Positions 1 to 7,568 are shown, numbered from the stretch's first letter. The stretch: DNA of 64,000 nucleotides from JAPUDQ01 sp049644865 (GCA_049644865.1 JBARSV010000018.1:1-64000); one strand, 5' to 3'. The notes: generated from the sequence alone by a model not told the origin. Numbers and translations: made by a program.

Positions 1-75
1 TGTCAGTTGACGCCGCAATAGCGTGGCGATGAGATGACGATCTTCCAAGGTAAGCTGTGAATATATCTGTCCCAT
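1..75 (-). CDS. IS30-like transposase, N-terminal end only (gene runs off the window)
   Basis: Reading leftward from an ATG at 75-73, the 25 codons begin MGQIYSQLTLEDRHLIATLL, which resembles the N-terminal helix-turn-helix start of IS30-family transposases (a Tyr, then QLT-x-E-x-R-x-x-I). Only this tip is inside the window, so intactness cannot be judged. The sequence just outside the start (about 98-130, around CAGTTCAAGTTACATTG) is where the insertion sequence's terminal inverted repeat would be expected, but the other end is not visible. The family assignment rests on a short match and is moderate. If correct, the GC-rich cassette to the right lies directly against a mobile element. Confidence 0.5.
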   Translation of the reverse strand, partial: MGQIYSQLTLEDRHLIATLLRRQLT

Positions 76-175
76 AATCCTCTTTCTGTAGCAGAGAAAA
101 GCGGACAGTTCAAGTTACATTGTTGGCTGTCTTCTGGGATACCTTCCCTGCAGGAGTATAGAGAAGGAGTCAGCC

Positions 176-688
176 ATGACTGCCGGATTGCCCGACACCC
201 AGCTGTGGCCGCTTCGCGTGCGGTGCTGCAAGTGTGGCGAGGAGAAGTGTCCGCGACGGCGCGGCAGCCGTAACAAGCCTGTCTGCAAAGACTGTGCCGG
301 ACCGGTCGTGATGCACGTCAAGCTGCCCAAGCCGGCGCCACGTAGCTCCGTGCTTCGCATCGTCGACATCCACCTCGGTGCGCGCACAACCAACCAGGCG
401 ATCGAGACCCTGCATGACTACGGCATCACCGTGATCGTCACCCAGAAGATGCACCGCCTGCGGATCATCAGTTCGTGGGATGCACATACCCGTCGCCTCG
501 TGCTCGAGACGCTGCTCAACGCCAACTCCAACGCGCTCCGTCCAGGAGGCTGGAGCTGGTTGTTGCGCGAGCAGGTCAAGAGCGCCGACGGCACCATCAC
601 GATCCGCGAGCAGCTGTTCCAGGCACCGCCCGCAACGGAGCAGTACTTCGGACAGGCCGACCCCGGCTTGTTCTACGACACGATCTAG
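176..688 (+). CDS. Unknown protein with N-terminal zinc-ribbon-like cysteines (GC-rich cassette, gene 1)
   Basis: 170 residues, not recognised. The start has a good Shine-Dalgarno (GAAGGAG) about 6 nt upstream. The N-terminus carries CCKC at residues 17-20, a further Cys at 25 and CKDC at 37-40, separated by an Arg/Lys-rich stretch; this spacing is typical of a zinc-binding ribbon and suggests nucleic-acid or protein binding. The remainder is a mixed alpha/beta sequence with no motif I can name. Base composition is unlike most neighbours (39 of 60 bases G or C at 301-360, 40 of 60 at 601-660). The next gene follows after 8 bases, so the two form an operon. Composition and the adjacent IS30-like gene suggest transfer, possibly from a high-GC (for example actinobacterial) source; that is inference. 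Confidence 0.8.
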   Translation: MTAGLPDTQLWPLRVRCCKCGEEKCPRRRGSRNKPVCKDCAGPVVMHVKLPKPAPRSSVLRIVDIHLGARTTNQAIETLHDYGITVIVTQKMHRLRIISSWDAHTRRLVLETLLNANSNALRPGGWSWLLREQVKSADGTITIREQLFQAPPATEQYFGQADPGLFYDTI

Positions 689-696
689 GAGAGCAC

Positions 697-885
697 ATGG
701 AACCGAACTACCTCGTCTTCGTCCTCGACGAAGACGGCAAGCACCCCTACGTCATCGCCGGTGGAACGCTGGAAGATATGCAAGAGGTCTACGGCAACCG
801 CGTCGCGCAGTACGGCGAGCGGCGCCTCCACCTTCGTCGCGTAAAGATGCCCTACAGCATCTGGGCAGCCACCGACCCAGTCTGA
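697..885 (+). CDS. Unknown 62-residue protein (GC-rich cassette, gene 2)
   Basis: Small protein beginning MEPNYLVFVLDEDGKH and ending in WAATDPV. The ATG lies 8 nt after the stop of the preceding gene with a GGAG Shine-Dalgarno overlapping that stop, so translation is probably coupled. The N-terminus reads like two short beta strands separated by an acidic turn, followed by an amphipathic helix and a basic strand (RRLHLRRVKMP). No family recognised. A strong intrinsic terminator follows at 919-958. The high GC and codon choice match the upstream gene and differ from the rest of the window. Confidence 0.7.
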   Translation: MEPNYLVFVLDEDGKHPYVIAGGTLEDMQEVYGNRVAQYGERRLHLRRVKMPYSIWAATDPV

Positions 886-918
886 CAACCCCTTCCTCGC
901 GCCCGCCCGCCGCACAAC

Positions 919-958
919 GAAGAGCCCGCCTCTCGTCCGTGCAGGCGGGCTCTTCAAT
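919..958 (+). terminator. Strong hairpin terminator, shared by converging genes
   Basis: GAAGAGCCCGCCT (919-931) pairs perfectly with AGGCGGGCTCTTC (943-955) around an 11-nt loop, followed by AATTT. It ends the GC-rich cassette and abuts the stop of the leftward DUF817-like gene at 960. Confidence 0.85.
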
Positions 959-959
959 T

Positions 960-1802
960 TCATTCTGCTGTATGATTTGTCTGCGTCTGCCAATCATGCA
1001 TGCATTTGATCATGACAAAACTAATTACCATTAACAGCAACCACGACCCTAATTTTTGCAGGCTCACCATCTGCCATGCACCGCCTTGTCCAGCGTAGAG
1101 CCATGCCCGCGTATAGGTGCCGATATTTTCGGCAATCCATATAAAGAACGCGACTAGCCCGAAGCCGACGAGCAGGGGCATACTATGTTCGGCTTTGCTT
1201 AATCTGAAATACACTCTGGTTTTCCAATACATAACACCTAGACACGCAAAAAGCAGCCATCGAATATCCGGGAGAAAGTGATGGCTAAAGAAATTACCAT
1301 ATATCGCTGCCGACAATAGTATCGTCCAGACGGTGCGCGGATAATCAGTATAGCGCAGCTCAAGTACTCGCCATGCCCGTGCAATGTAGCTGCCGACGGC
1401 CGCATACATAAACCCCGAAAATAACGGCACCGTATAGAGTCGTATGATGTTGTCTTCCGGATACGTCCATGATCCGATAGAATGCGATGTCTTAAATAAC
1501 TCCATACCCAGTCCAACGAGATGAAAGAGAATGATCGTCACAACTTCCCGAGGCTTTTCGAGTTTTGCCGCCAACATCACAATCTGAATCAGAATTGCCC
1601 AGACAAAGAGCCAATCATATCGAGCTAGCCATGGCAAATCAATATAGTTCGTAACGATGATCCCGATAAGTAGCAGGCCGCCGAACAATGCCGCCCAGGC
1701 CTGCTTCACGACAAACACCCATAGCTTACCGGCCGGAATACGTTGTATTCGTAGCAAGATACGTTGTTTTCGTGTCATAGTCACATCTTGACCTGTCGTC
1801 AT
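960..1802 (-). CDS. DUF817-like integral membrane protein
   Basis: 280 residues with seven or eight hydrophobic segments, for example residues 34-52 (AALFGGLLLIGIIVTNYI), 62-80, 86-104 and the C-terminal segment near 255-270. The pattern KQAWAALFGGLLLIGI near the N-terminus and the Trp-rich, His-containing loops (TSHSIGSW, NFFSHHFLPD) match my memory of the bacterial DUF817 family, whose function is unknown. The start at 1802 is preceded by a CATAAT -10 box only 8 nt away, so the mRNA is probably leaderless; the second Met (TRKQR) is an alternative start. It is transcribed toward the terminator at 919-958. Confidence 0.65.
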   Translation of the reverse strand: MTTGQDVTMTRKQRILLRIQRIPAGKLWVFVVKQAWAALFGGLLLIGIIVTNYIDLPWLARYDWLFVWAILIQIVMLAAKLEKPREVVTIILFHLVGLGMELFKTSHSIGSWTYPEDNIIRLYTVPLFSGFMYAAVGSYIARAWRVLELRYTDYPRTVWTILLSAAIYGNFFSHHFLPDIRWLLFACLGVMYWKTRVYFRLSKAEHSMPLLVGFGLVAFFIWIAENIGTYTRAWLYAGQGGAWQMVSLQKLGSWLLLMVISFVMIKCMHDWQTQTNHTAE

Positions 1803-1878
1803 GTCGTTCTATTATGAGCTACGCCCGACAGAAACCAAAGCCGCACCGCCACTACGAGACGTGCTGCTTTACACTATG

Positions 1879-2670
1879 CTAGCCGTCTTCTTTTACCAAC
1901 ATTAACCGCGTTTGATGTTGCTTAGTGTCAAAGACTGTTGCGCCGAAACTGATGAGTTGATGAGTATCTTCGGCAAGCGTGCGGTTAACGTCAAATAAAT
2001 TCTGAGGATCGGCTGGCATCACAACACTGACCGTAAAGACTGGTATACCTGTGCAGCGCGCAAAGACACGTTCGGTTTGCGCGCCAAGAGAAGTATCGGG
2101 GTCGATAAGCCGTACCATTCGTTGCATCGGTTTCGTCACAAACTCAGTCTCGTACAATTTTGCAAATGCCGCGCCCAGCATAAAATAATGCTTTGCCCTC
2201 TCTTCAAGATCATCGTTGCTATTAAACTGTGCGAAGTCGACTCCAGCATGTTCGAACTCGATACGGTGACGTGTACGTACCACATCGATGTCAGTTGACT
2301 CATCAACTTCGAGACCGCCGATGACAAGTAGCCAAAACTCGAGATAGTCTGATTGCTTCCAGCCACAGTAGCCTAGCTCATACGGCTCAATCGACATCTG
2401 CGGTATGATCTGGCTGTCATCGGCCAGTTGGCTCGCAAGCAAGACCGCAGAGGTAGTGTTGCGATCGATCACATCGTCAAGTTTTTTATTGCGAGGATCA
2501 TGCAGATGCCCTCCGCTCGTAATCGTCGTGCTGAGATAGGTATGTCGTTCCAGCCCAAGTGAACGCTCGACACGCGAAAAATACCTATATGCCTCGTATG
2601 GATCCCATTTTTCACGCAAAACCTTCGCAGTCAGATCACGCAACAGCGGCCGGTAAGAGAACATCGACAT
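1879..2670 (-). CDS. Conserved-looking hypothetical protein (263 aa)
   Basis: Soluble 263-residue protein without signal peptide or membrane segment, not recognised. It begins MSMFSYRPLLRDLTAK and ends MLVKEDG. A -10 box TACAAT lies 6 nt before the ATG, so a leaderless transcript is predicted. The next gene to the right (2733-3431) has the same orientation, similar size, and a comparable C-terminal layout (a polar Gln-rich stretch followed by a hydrophobic strand). Distant paralogy of the two is a guess that needs profile comparison. Confidence 0.65.
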   Translation of the reverse strand: MSMFSYRPLLRDLTAKVLREKWDPYEAYRYFSRVERSLGLERHTYLSTTITSGGHLHDPRNKKLDDVIDRNTTSAVLLASQLADDSQIIPQMSIEPYELGYCGWKQSDYLEFWLLVIGGLEVDESTDIDVVRTRHRIEFEHAGVDFAQFNSNDDLEERAKHYFMLGAAFAKLYETEFVTKPMQRMVRLIDPDTSLGAQTERVFARCTGIPVFTVSVVMPADPQNLFDVNRTLAEDTHQLISFGATVFDTKQHQTRLMLVKEDG

Positions 2671-2732
2671 ACTTTAATTGTATGCCTCTGTTACACCAAC
2701 CTCAAGCACAGGCACTATACATTAACTCTCGT

Positions 2733-3431
2733 TTAGTTATTTGAGATATGACTGTCAGCATTTGCAAACGCGACTGCCCCAACTAAACAAACGAGTTGTT
2801 GCTCGTGATTATATAGATTATGCTGCCATAACTCGATAGTTGGTTCTGATGTATAATCTCCCTGATCAGATTCGATATTACAACTACCCATGTCGTTAGT
2901 CTGGAATAGTATTCCGACTTCTCTTTGTGCTACTGCATATACCAAATCATTAAGTGTCTTTGGCGTCATCTCACCATGAAACCGCAATGATCGCGCAAAC
3001 AACCGCATCTGCTGAGTCGCAAAGTCTGCAGCAATGCCCTCGTCTACCTCGGGCCATCTCAGTGTTACACTCATGCCATAACGACCATCACTCGATATTG
3101 GCCTAGATGACATTCGCATATCCGGTAGGCGAGGGTCTGTTTTCCCTTCCAGACCATAGAGATAGTTATATGCCTCGACAACGGTCTTCGGCCCATCACG
3201 AAAATTATTCATGGTGCGAGTACGCAATACGTAGCGCTTCATTGCGGCGGCAGTATCAGACTCGACAACGAAAACCTTTTGCTTTACGAGTAACTCAAGT
3301 ACCCGAGCTGGTCGTTCTAATTCTCTCACGGCACCATCAACAGCCTCATCTACATCTACAATTAGTTTCGTTGTAGTCTTTAAAGGTAGTACGTCGAAAC
3401 GATTAGGCAAAACACCGCTACGTTCTGTCAT
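2733..3431 (-). CDS. Hypothetical protein (232 aa)
   Basis: Soluble protein, not recognised. I prefer the start MTERSGVLP at 3431 over two upstream in-frame Met codons because a TATACA -10 box sits 8 nt before it, the arrangement seen across this genome. The sequence has an Arg-rich middle (KRYVLRTRTMNNFRDGPK) and an aromatic region YNYLYGLEG. It stands alone between the similar-sized gene at 1879-2670 and the Fic-type winged helix, each with its own promoter. Confidence 0.6.
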   Translation of the reverse strand: MTERSGVLPNRFDVLPLKTTTKLIVDVDEAVDGAVRELERPARVLELLVKQKVFVVESDTAAAMKRYVLRTRTMNNFRDGPKTVVEAYNYLYGLEGKTDPRLPDMRMSSRPISSDGRYGMSVTLRWPEVDEGIAADFATQQMRLFARSLRFHGEMTPKTLNDLVYAVAQREVGILFQTNDMGSCNIESDQGDYTSEPTIELWQHNLYNHEQQLVCLVGAVAFANADSHISNN

Positions 3432-3546
3432 TGTTAACATGTATATTAGCACATTTTATTGCCGTGTCAAACATCACGCAAATACACGCAGAAAAGACCC
3501 AGCCTACGGATAGACCGGGTCTTTTCGTTATTGCAGTGTTATCATG

Positions 3547-3819
3547 TTACTTCTCGTCGATGACTTGACCTTTGTCTCTGTCGCCATCACCAAACAACGC
3601 AACATAGGCCTCATAACGGAACAAACGATTTCGCTCATACCCAGTAATTTCACGCAGGACACCAATACGAACCAGTTCGCCCACCAGTGAGTTGGCCGCT
3701 TGTGGTGTGACACGTAAGAACTCTGCGACTTGCGCGACCGAGACAATCGGATGTTGGTACAAATACTCGACTAGCCGATGAGCTCTTTCTGCTCGTTTGC
3801 CTAGCTGCAAATTACACAA
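3547..3819 (-). CDS. Stand-alone winged-helix domain of the Fic-protein C-terminus
   Basis: About 90 residues that correspond to the C-terminal winged helix of Fic/DOC AMP-transferases (RRAERAHRLVEYLYQHPIVSV type; here EYLYQHPIVSVAQVAEFL, then GVLREITGYERNRLFRYEAY). The catalytic HPFxxGNGR domain that normally precedes it is absent and is not encoded upstream. The likely start is TTG at 3819, with AAGG 6 nt before it; no ATG is available. Directly upstream lie three copies of a 14-bp site (3827-3880). Either this is a relic of a fic gene or, as the intact operator suggests, a surviving autoregulator. The tail (GDGDRDKGQVIDEK) is highly charged. Confidence 0.65.
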   Translation of the reverse strand: MCNLQLGKRAERAHRLVEYLYQHPIVSVAQVAEFLRVTPQAANSLVGELVRIGVLREITGYERNRLFRYEAYVALFGDGDRDKGQVIDEK

Positions 3820-3826
3820 AAAATAC

Positions 3827-3880
3827 CTTATGTAAAGTTATGCTGTTAACTTTACATAAGAAAAACCGTATGTAAAGTTC
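3827..3880. promoter_or_regulatory. Three 14-bp operator-like repeats
   Basis: CTTATGTAAAGTTA (3827-3840), its inverse TAACTTTACATAAG (3847-3860), and CGTATGTAAAGTTC (3867-3880). The first two form a perfect inverted pair with centres 20 bp apart; the third repeats the first orientation 40 bp away. The set occupies the promoter of the winged-helix gene and begins 8 bp from its start codon, so it is most simply an autoregulatory operator. Helical-face spacing of about two turns fits cooperative binding of a dimer. Confidence 0.75.
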
Positions 3881-3890
3881 AGATCGTGCT

Positions 3891-3918
3891 AAAAAAGCGC
3901 CAGTTTTGGCGCTTTTTT
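3891..3918. terminator. Bidirectional terminator downstream of dnaK
   Basis: AAAAAAGCGCCA and TGGCGCTTTTTT form a perfect hairpin with a 4-nt loop, with an A-run before and a T-run after, so it can end transcription from either side. On the minus strand it follows dnaK. Confidence 0.85.
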
Positions 3919-4001
3919 AAAGCAAAGTTATTTTCTATTTTTCGTCGACGACTTCGTCCCGAAGCAGAACATGTTCGCTACGGGAGTTCGTTGGTTGACG
4001 A

Positions 4002-5903
4002 CTATTTGTCGTCAACCACCTCCCCTTCGACAGGTTCGTCAGATTTTTTATCTTTCTTTTCTTCACTCTGCTCGCTGCCCTCTGCACTCTCCGTTTCCTT
4101 CGATGCCGCCTCATACATCTTTGCGCCGATCGGCATGATCGCATCGTTGAGTGCTTTCATAGCAGCTTCGAGTTCTTCTTTGTCGTCACTATCTTTCTTC
4201 TCCTCGGCTGCTTTGACAGCTTCTTCGATGACTTTTTTGTCGTCATCGCTGATCTTGTCTTTGAACTCGTCGGGCATTTTCTTGGCTTGGTAGATAGCAT
4301 TTTCGAGCTGGTTTTTAGCATCGACCGTCTCACGCTTTTTCTTGTCTTCGTCGGCGTGAGCTTCGGCTTCTTTTTGAGCCTTTTCGATGTCGTCTTTGCT
4401 CATATTGCCAGAGTTTTGGATGGTGATCGATTGCTCTTTACCAGTCCCTTTGTCTTTGGCCGTGACGTTCAAGATACCATTGGCATCGAGATTAAACGTC
4501 ACTTCGATCTGCGGTACACCGCGGGGTGCTGGCGCGATACCGTCGAGGATAAATTTGCCGAGAGATTTGTTGTCATTGGCAAATTCACGCTCACCCTGTA
4601 GTACATGTATCTCAACTTGCGGCTGGTTGTCAGCGGCGGTAGAAAATGTCTCACTCTTGCTCGTCGGTATGGTGGTATTGCGTTCGATCAGCTTGGTCGT
4701 CACGCCGCCCATTGTCTCGATACCAAGGCTGAGTGGCGTCACGTCGAGCAGCAGCACGTCTTTGACATCACCTGCCAGCACGCCACCCTGAATCGCCGCG
4801 CCGATCGCGACCACTTCGTCGGGGTTGACGCCCTGCATCGGGTCTTTGCCAAATATCTGTTTGACTTTCTCGACAACAGCCGGCATACGAGTCATACCTC
4901 CGACAAGCACAATCTCGTCGATATCGCTGGCCTTGAGCCCAGCGTCTTTGAGAGCTTTTTCACACGGAATAGCCGTCTTGTCGATAAGGTCTTTGACGAG
5001 GTCTTCGAGTTTGGCGCGGGTCAGTGTGTACTCGAAGTGTTTTGGACCATCAGCATCAGCCGTGAGAAATGGCAGATTGATATCGACCTGCGGCGTCGAG
5101 CTGAGCTCTTTTTTGGCTTTTTCAGCTTCGTCCTTGAGGCGCTGCAGAGCGGCATTGTCTTTCTTGAGATCGATACCTTCACGCTTCTTAAACTCTTCGA
5201 GGAAATGGTCAACGATGCGGTTATCGAAGTCTTCACCACCAAGATGCGTGTCGCCATTGGTTGATTTCACTTCGAACACGCCGTCGCCCAACTCAAGCAC
5301 TGAGACGTCGAAGGTACCACCACCGAGGTCGAAGACCACGATTTTTTCTTCCTTTGCCTTGTCGAGACCATAGGCGAGTGCAGCCGCCGTCGGCTCGTTG
5401 ATAATACGTTTGACTTCGAGCCCAGCAATCTTTCCAGCGTCTTTGGTTGCTTGACGTTGGCTATCGTCGAAGTAGGCCGGTACGGTGATGACCGCTTCGG
5501 TAACAGGCTCGCCGAGAAATGCCTCAGCATCAGCCTTGAGTTTACCAAGTATCATCGCCGAGACTTCTTCAGGTGTGTGTTCTTTATCACCCATCTTCAC
5601 TGCGACACCGTTGCCGTGTTTGACGATCTCAAATGGCATGATGTCATGATCTTTTTGGACTTCCTTGTCACCAAACTTGCGCCCGATCAGACGCTTGACG
5701 CCATAAATCGTATTCTTAGCATTGGTCACGCGCTGGCGCTGCGCTACTTGTCCGACGATACGTTCGCCTTTTTTGGTGATAGCGACGACGCTTGGTGTCG
5801 TGCGATTACCTTCGGCGTTAGCGATAACTTCTGGTTTGCCAGCCACCATGTATGCCACAGCACTGTTAGTCGTCCCGAGGTCGATTCCGATAATTTTACC
5901 CAT
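4002..5903 (-). CDS. dnaK: Chaperone DnaK (Hsp70)
   Basis: 633 residues, normal for bacterial DnaK. Nucleotide-binding domain signatures are GIDLGTTNS (residues 6-14) and DLGGGTFD (192-199); the substrate-binding domain follows, and the C-terminus is the usual acidic, disordered tail ending in GEVVDDK. It refolds proteins in an ATP cycle with GrpE (encoded upstream) and DnaJ (no dnaJ is in this window). The start has an AAGGAG Shine-Dalgarno. It is controlled by two CIRCE operators (5932-5958 and 5980-6006); the promoter -35 is inside the distal one. A hairpin terminator lies at 3891-3918. Confidence 0.99.
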   Translation of the reverse strand: MGKIIGIDLGTTNSAVAYMVAGKPEVIANAEGNRTTPSVVAITKKGERIVGQVAQRQRVTNAKNTIYGVKRLIGRKFGDKEVQKDHDIMPFEIVKHGNGVAVKMGDKEHTPEEVSAMILGKLKADAEAFLGEPVTEAVITVPAYFDDSQRQATKDAGKIAGLEVKRIINEPTAAALAYGLDKAKEEKIVVFDLGGGTFDVSVLELGDGVFEVKSTNGDTHLGGEDFDNRIVDHFLEEFKKREGIDLKKDNAALQRLKDEAEKAKKELSSTPQVDINLPFLTADADGPKHFEYTLTRAKLEDLVKDLIDKTAIPCEKALKDAGLKASDIDEIVLVGGMTRMPAVVEKVKQIFGKDPMQGVNPDEVVAIGAAIQGGVLAGDVKDVLLLDVTPLSLGIETMGGVTTKLIERNTTIPTSKSETFSTAADNQPQVEIHVLQGEREFANDNKSLGKFILDGIAPAPRGVPQIEVTFNLDANGILNVTAKDKGTGKEQSITIQNSGNMSKDDIEKAQKEAEAHADEDKKKRETVDAKNQLENAIYQAKKMPDEFKDKISDDDKKVIEEAVKAAEEKKDSDDKEELEAAMKALNDAIMPIGAKMYEAASKETESAEGSEQSEEKKDKKSDEPVEGEVVDDK

Positions 5904-5931
5904 ATATACTCCTTATACTTTCTTAGTTGCT

Positions 5932-5958
5932 TTAGCACTCCTCGCAGGTTAGTGCTAA
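5932..5958 (-). promoter_or_regulatory. CIRCE operator, proximal to dnaK
   Basis: TTAGCACTC, 9 nt, TAGTGCTAA: one mismatch to the HrcA operator consensus TTAGCACTC-N9-GAGTGCTAA. It lies between the predicted transcription start and the dnaK start codon, so it would be in the 5' leader. Confidence 0.9.
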
Positions 5959-5968
5959 TTATGCATCT

Positions 5969-5997
5969 AGTGTAGACAATTAGCACTCTCATGTCAA
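5969..5997 (-). promoter_or_regulatory. dnaK promoter (TTGACA, 17 bp, TACACT)
   Basis: The -35 box is complementary to 5992-5997 and the -10 box to 5969-5974. The spacing is optimal. The -35 is embedded in the distal CIRCE; the proximal CIRCE starts about 10 bp after the -10 box. Confidence 0.8.
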
Positions 5998-6006
5998 GAG
6001 TGCTAA
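5980..6006 (-). promoter_or_regulatory. CIRCE operator overlapping the dnaK -35 box
   Basis: Perfect TTAGCACTC-N9-GAGTGCTAA. On the minus strand the 9-nt spacer contains TTGACA (5992-5997), which is exactly 17 bp from TACACT (5969-5974). HrcA bound here would cover the -35 element directly. Confidence 0.95.
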
Positions 6007-6061
6007 TTACAATTATTATCTCTGTTATTTAACCATTACCCCTTAATCCATCATATTTTCT

Positions 6062-6102
6062 AAAAACTATGAAAAAACAATTACGTGATTGTTTTTCCCA
6101 TA
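6062..6102. repeat. 48-bp-class palindromic repeat, copy 1 (grpE-dnaK intergenic)
   Basis: AAAAACTATG, then AAAAAACAATTACGTGATTG, then TTTTT-CCCATA: a palindrome centred on ACGT that closely matches the element at 17002-17049. It follows grpE and could end its transcript, but conservation of the loop-proximal sequence at two unrelated loci suggests a dispersed element. Confidence 0.7.
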
Positions 6103-6190
6103 ATTATCGGTAGGTGTTTTGTCGTAGATGATGCGGGAGACAGAGAGGATAGAGTGATAGCGAATGTGATGAATAAGGAAAGGAAAGCCG

Positions 6191-6652
6191 TTATTGCTTA
6201 GTGACTTTGACCATGGCAGGGCGGAGGACGTCGGAGCCGAGGAGGTAGCCTGATTGGAGTTCTTCGGCGATAACCTCATGGTCACCATCGCTGTCGTCAA
6301 ATTGTACCGCTTCGTGATATTCGGGGTTGAAGGCTGTGCCTGGCGCAGCATCGATGCGCTTCAGGTTGAGAGATTCGAGAGATTTTTCGAGGTTTTTCAC
6401 CAGGCCTGCGACGCCTTGCGCCCACGCATTGTCACGGAGGTCGTCGGGCATATGGACTATTGCCCGCTCTATATTGTCGATAACCGGAAGTAGCTGCATG
6501 ATCGCCGACATCTTGCCGTTGGCGCGAGCCATTTCCTTCTCACCATCGACACGCTTACGATAATTTTCAAAATCCGCCCTCACCCGCTGCAGATCGGCAG
6601 TTAGTCCGCCGATTTGCTGTTCGTACTCGTCATTCTGATTCTTCTTTTTCAT
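6191..6652 (-). CDS. grpE: Nucleotide exchange factor GrpE
   Basis: 153 residues beginning MKKKNQNDEYEQQIGGL. A long N-terminal coiled coil (ADLQRVRADFENYRKRVDGEK) is followed by the beta-rich head ending SGYLLGSDVLRPAMVKVTK, the diagnostic GrpE signature. It releases ADP from DnaK. The start at 6652 is chosen over an upstream Met because the coiled coil begins here and a heptamer repeat (6656-6683) lies directly upstream. hrcA ends 32 bp upstream, so the two are probably one operon; dnaK has its own CIRCE-controlled promoter downstream. Confidence 0.95.
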   Translation of the reverse strand: MKKKNQNDEYEQQIGGLTADLQRVRADFENYRKRVDGEKEMARANGKMSAIMQLLPVIDNIERAIVHMPDDLRDNAWAQGVAGLVKNLEKSLESLNLKRIDAAPGTAFNPEYHEAVQFDDSDGDHEVIAEELQSGYLLGSDVLRPAMVKVTKQ

Positions 6653-6655
6653 TCT

Positions 6656-6683
6656 ATAATCCAAAATCTATAATCTATATTCT
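6656..6683 (-). repeat. Tandem heptamer repeat before grpE
   Basis: Four 7-bp units on the + strand: ATAATCC, AAAATCT, ATAATCT, ATATTCT. They fill the hrcA-grpE gap and supply TATAGA-like -10 sequence next to the grpE start. Similar heptamer arrays occur in tilS and before murC. Confidence 0.7.
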
Positions 6684-6684
6684 A

Positions 6685-7395
6685 CTAAAGTACTTCCTCT
6701 AACATTGCGCCCGTATGACGGACGAGTCGCATGACACGGGCGTAGTCTTGACGGGTGGGGCCGAGCACGCCGATGTAACTGCGATCACTGAAAGGCGAAC
6801 GAAACCGACTAATGATCAGGCTAGCTTCGGAGCTCTTGCCGACGGGGTTTTCCGCACCTATATAGACATTGAGCGGTTCGTTCGGTGCGGCTTCACGCAG
6901 CCATGGCTCGAGATTATCGAGGAGACGAGCAACTTGCTGGACATTGTGGCTACTGCCGATAAATTCTGGCTGAGAAAATAAGTTTGCCATGCCGCTCATG
7001 TACAGCTGGTCGCCAATGGTCGCGAGGCCAAGATTGTGCGTCAACTCGACAAGGCTATCGACGGCACTACGAATTGCACGATCGGTTCGGTCAGCATGGG
7101 TCGCCACACGAGCATCGAGAGCGCGGGCGCCACGGTCAAGCAACGGCATCTCGTCAGTTGGAGCTTCGGTAATTTGATTGACATAGTATCGGTAGCCTTT
7201 GTCGGTCGGTACTCGACCAGCACTCGTGTGTGGCTGCGCGATGTAACCAGCCGCTTCGAGCTGTGCCATGTCGCTACGAATCGTCGCACTACTCACGCCG
7301 AAGAGTTTCGCCAGCGTCACACTGCCGACTGGTTCGGCAATCTCAGCATATTGCTCAATGATGGCACTGAGGAGTTTGGCTTGGCGTTCAGTCAT
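6685..7395 (-). CDS. hrcA: Heat-inducible transcription repressor HrcA
   Basis: 236 residues. The N-terminal winged helix (MTERQAKLLSAIIEQYAEIAEPVGSV, then LFGVSSATIRSDMAQLE) is characteristic, and the C-terminal GAF-like domain ends with the family pattern SYIGVLGPTRQDYARVMRLV. It represses CIRCE promoters, here its own and dnaK's, with activity normally assisted by GroEL. The start at 7395 is preferred to upstream in-frame Met codons because those overlap the promoter and CIRCE: TATACT (7402-7407) is 6 nt before this ATG, giving a leaderless mRNA. It is slightly short for the family, where about 340 residues is usual. Confidence 0.93.
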   Translation of the reverse strand: MTERQAKLLSAIIEQYAEIAEPVGSVTLAKLFGVSSATIRSDMAQLEAAGYIAQPHTSAGRVPTDKGYRYYVNQITEAPTDEMPLLDRGARALDARVATHADRTDRAIRSAVDSLVELTHNLGLATIGDQLYMSGMANLFSQPEFIGSSHNVQQVARLLDNLEPWLREAAPNEPLNVYIGAENPVGKSSEASLIISRFRSPFSDRSYIGVLGPTRQDYARVMRLVRHTGAMLEEVL

Positions 7396-7401
7396 GAGGC
7401 T

Positions 7402-7441
7402 AGTATACCCCATATTGGCACTCATAGTCAACGAGTGCTAA
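7402..7441 (-). promoter_or_regulatory. hrcA promoter with embedded CIRCE
   Basis: CIRCE at 7415-7441 reads TTGGCACTC-N9-GAGTGCTAA on the + strand (one mismatch). On the minus strand its spacer region contains TTGACT (7426-7431) as -35, 18 bp from TATACT (7402-7407), which is itself 6 nt from the ATG. Operator, promoter and start codon therefore fit in 49 bp. Confidence 0.88.
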
Positions 7442-7446
7442 CCTGC

Positions 7447-7559
7447 ATCTCAAAACCTCCCCGCTCCGAACAATCAGCCCGCCGCCAACTGATGAGCCTA
7501 CGCCTTGGCGGGCTTTGGCCCCCTAAGGCCACCAGTGCGATCGGAGGAGGTTTTGAGAT
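7447..7559 (-). ncRNA. Structured repeat element, copy A (three-way junction)
   Basis: Read on the minus strand, a perfect 14-bp closing stem (7447-7460 with 7546-7559) encloses a TCCGA/TCGGA helix, a small hairpin TGGCC...GGCCA, and a hairpin whose stem GCCCGCCAA/TTGGCGG-GGGC carries a 15-16-nt loop. The loop and its 3' flank (7481-7503 on the + strand) are identical over 23 bases to copy B at 28863-28885. It fills the gap between the gmk stop (7569) and the hrcA CIRCE. Whether it acts as RNA or as a DNA element is unknown. Confidence 0.65.
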
Positions 7560-7568
7560 TCAGGCGTG

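Noticed and set aside
7396..7431. Upstream Met codons for hrcA
   Set aside because: They fall inside the promoter and CIRCE element.
7481..7503. CTGATGAG followed by CCTACG on the + strand, recalling the fluoride riboswitch or the hammerhead core
   Set aside because: The GGCGATGG half of the fluoride aptamer and the CGAAA of the hammerhead are absent, and the bases form the loop of a different hairpin.
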